Below, one piece after another: positions 61,501-64,000 of a stretch of 64,000 nucleotides of DNA. Numbering within the stretch: the stretch's first letter is position 1; every line of letters begins with the position of its first letter. Source of the stretch: Amblyornis subalaris. Lineage: Eukaryota; Chordata; Aves; Passeriformes; Ptilonorhynchidae. The stretch covers positions 186,001 through 250,000 of the forward strand of contig JACAXG010000052.1 of NCBI GenBank assembly GCA_018881555.1, read 5' to 3'. The notes below the pieces were generated by a model. That model ran no database searches, was not told the DNA's origin, and was given only the letters and a program-made list of their open reading frames with translations. A program made the translations under genes and the position numbers.

Positions 61501-64000
61501 TACCACATTTCAGGAGCCATTCCCAAAAGTCAGCTTGCCAGCAGCTCCTTCTTCTAGACGTTAAAGGAGTTGCCCAGCATGGACACTGTCCTTTTGGGGC
61601 TAGCTGGAACATAATGCCCAGGAACATTCTTGGATACGTTTATTTGCAGTCCAGGAGGAAGGAGATCCCTCCCACAAATGTCATCTCAAGGGAAATTCAC
61701 TCACAAAGACAGACATCCTCATGAGTTCAGATGACACAATATAATCCCTGAATAGTAACTTAATTGCGCAGAAGCAACCTATTTCAATTTTTATCTCAAA
61801 GGAGTAAGGCACTTGGCAACGTNACTTGATAGAATTTTGCAAAGCTTAAGTGACTGGGGCACTCGCTCCAATGTAGTTACCTAAAATTATATATTGATAT
61901 TTTGTGTCTAACCTGAACTTGTAATTTTTTTGTTTGATTTGGGAAATGGCATTCTTTTTTTTTTGCAAAATTATTTCTTAATTATCTACTGACAAGTCAT
62001 AAAACCAGACTTTTTCCTATATTTTCTTTCAGTAAAAAGTAAGCTTTAGAATGCCATAGCACTTGATTTTTAAGAATGAATTGAGATGGTATTTCTTGCT
62101 TTTGGAAGTTACATACGTCTCCGAAGAAAACAGTCACAAAAGATAGTTTCCTCTCATGACAATCATTACAACTTCATCTTTCCCGAAGATACAGAAAGTG
62201 TTCTCTCTTGCTTCTTTTCAGCCCTATGCTCTCTTATCCCCCAGGTTATAGAGTGGGTGGCTTATGGAACCTTGCAATTGCTGAGTGATTTTGCAGACTT
62301 TCATAGAGAAAAACTGGTGTATAAAGTATTGCACTTGAGCTTGGCCTCAGAGAGAACGGGTCTGATTAAAATATTTTAAGTGTGTGCAAAATGTATTTCT
62401 GTATACATGCAGTATGAAGGATGTGGCTGGAGAGAAAAGGACTGTCACAATTCACCCCTTAAAATCTCTGCTTTAGAAAAAAGAATCAATGTCAACTATT
62501 TTTTTCTTTTTTCTTTTTTTTTTTTTAGTTGATAAATTAAGCTAAGTGAAATATTAGATGGAAAGATATCCTGTTCGGTTTATTAAATGTGTCCAGGATT
62601 TGTGCTGTTTACATTTCACATAGTTTTTATCCAGAGACCTCGCTTCAGCTGCAAGATTGGTGGGTGAAATGNCTGGCCTCACTGGAGGCAATGACAAAAT
62701 TCTCCTTGACCTCCTTGAAACTTTGTATAGACAAGAGGTGAATTCCTGAATATGTACTGATTGAACATACACTTGAATGGGTATCCTGGGAAAATCCCAG
62801 CTGCCTAGGGGAATAAAAAAAGTTTATAATTGCATGACACACACTTTTGAATCAAGCAATAGCTATCTTAGTTTAGGATTTTTAACCTTCATTCTGATCC
62901 TACTTAACTTACTCTACTACTAAGATAATTTATTCCTACCACTGCTGTAGGATATATGTTGTTGCTTCCTTTAGGCACCAATCTTTTAGATTTTGCTGAG
63001 AGATTCTGTTTNGGGAGTTAACTCCATTAATGGTGCTGCAGATTCTTGTTATGCTTTTTGCTGACAGACTTGTGCTGATACAAGGTTGTATGTAGACTTT
63101 CTGCCTTTATTTCAGCTCACTGTTATCAAACCATTCTCATATACTGAAGCTGCAACAGTTTGAATTCAGTTTAGCTCAGCTTTTGCAAAAAAGTCTAAGA
63201 AGAGTATTCATTTGGTTTAGCTGACAGTCTGGTTAATTGTAATAGGCTCATTCATACTAAGAGTATCTGCACAGTGTTTTGTGACAGTGTTACTAAATCA
63301 GCTCTAAGCACTACCTGAAGTTAAATGAGTGAAAACATGCTTAAAGTAAACTACAGTGAACTACTCTCAGACAGAAGTGTCTGTGTGCACTAGCATTGCT
63401 TTGATCTGAGATGCCCATTAAGATGAGCAAAATATTGTTACAGTTACATTTCTACGTTGCACATTATATCTCTGGTAGAAATAGCTATCTATATATGTCT
63501 ATAGATACAGATATATGTATATATGCACATCACAATTACATCTTTCTTAGGGGAAATGAGGAATTGAATTACCATATTTCACTGTTACTAATATTCCTCT
63601 TTCAGAGTATCAGCTTTTGCTGTAACATTCTCCTGTGGTTTTTAAATGAGACTCTGAAAGGTGCTCCTTTCTCCCACCCCTGAGAGAGTACATCTGCGAG
63701 GAGGAGTGCATCTATCCTCTACTTTGTATTACTGAATTCTCCCAGGTGTGGCATGTTGGCCTGGTAAACAGAACAGCTTTTTTCCACTTCGTACTTTCAG
63801 TGACAAATGAGTGATGAAAATATTAGTTTGCTTACTGCTAATCATACAAATATGGCAACTTTCAAAGCCTTTGTCAATTCCCGAACAGCAACTGATAGCA
63901 GCTTTCATGCAGATGCACAGATAGGCAGAACTACTACTTTGGGAGAAGATATCATCAGAGGATGAGTGATAAAAGGAGGGATGAGTGCACAGATGTGATG
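55542..64000. other. Gene-free intergenic DNA downstream of SPRY2
   Basis: No frame above 97 codons and none with a domain pattern. Contents are AT-rich unique sequence, a GA repeat (about 55902-55914), poly-T runs and the 30-bp duplication at 58896-58955. Transcripts could read through, but nothing is supported. Confidence 0.55.
58896..58955. repeat. Near-tandem 30-bp duplication
   Basis: TGGGATTGCAGGT occurs at 58896 and again at 58926, each followed by a related sequence ending in GCACACC or GCGCACC. It is a simple duplication with a few changes. Confidence 0.85.

Noticed and set aside
1..64000. CRISPR arrays, operons, bacterial-type promoters, tRNA or rRNA genes
   Set aside because: None seen; the DNA is vertebrate. 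Short RNA genes could be missed without a covariance-model search.

Overview
The window is vertebrate nuclear DNA, almost certainly from a bird. CR1 LINE 3' ends are scattered across it, one with the long ATTCT-type tail common in birds. LTRs resemble avian endogenous-retrovirus LTRs, and the single clear gene encodes a 313-residue Sprouty2. The LTR style suggests a songbird or relative, but that is only an impression. About thirty isolated single N bases mark unresolved positions.

One protein-coding gene is supported: SPRY2 on the + strand. A non-coding first exon ends at a GT donor at 49893. A 3.85 kb intron, GC-rich at its 5' end, runs to an AG at 53744-53745. The second exon carries the whole intact CDS (53797-54738) and a 3'UTR of about 0.8 kb ending after an ATTAAA signal at 55520. 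The 3'UTR holds perfect 8-mer seed matches for miR-21, miR-27 and miR-23, plus a Pumilio element and ATTTA motifs. The 5' side has an upstream ORF that overlaps the CDS start out of frame.

Layout: 1-41 kb is AT-rich gene desert with CR1 fragments, a nested pair of LTRs (29.0-30.2 kb), a third LTR fragment (33.4 kb), and pentamer and hexamer microsatellites. At 41.1-41.9 kb there is an isolated GC-rich island with eleven GGCCCC units, repeated SOX-type motifs and a G-quadruplex candidate; it may be a distal promoter or enhancer. From 41.9 to 47.2 kb is AT-rich DNA with a 187 bp TATAAA array. From 47.2 to 49.0 kb is a CpG-rich domain leading into the SPRY2 promoter. From 55.5 to 64 kb is downstream desert with no gene seen.

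Sprouty2 is an inducible feedback inhibitor of receptor-tyrosine-kinase/ERK signalling. Long non-coding flanks, a large CpG domain and dense post-transcriptional sites fit a tightly controlled developmental gene. I found no evidence of a novel multi-gene system. The observations most worth following are the GGCCCC/SOX island, the overlapping uORF, the clustered miRNA sites and the nested LTR.
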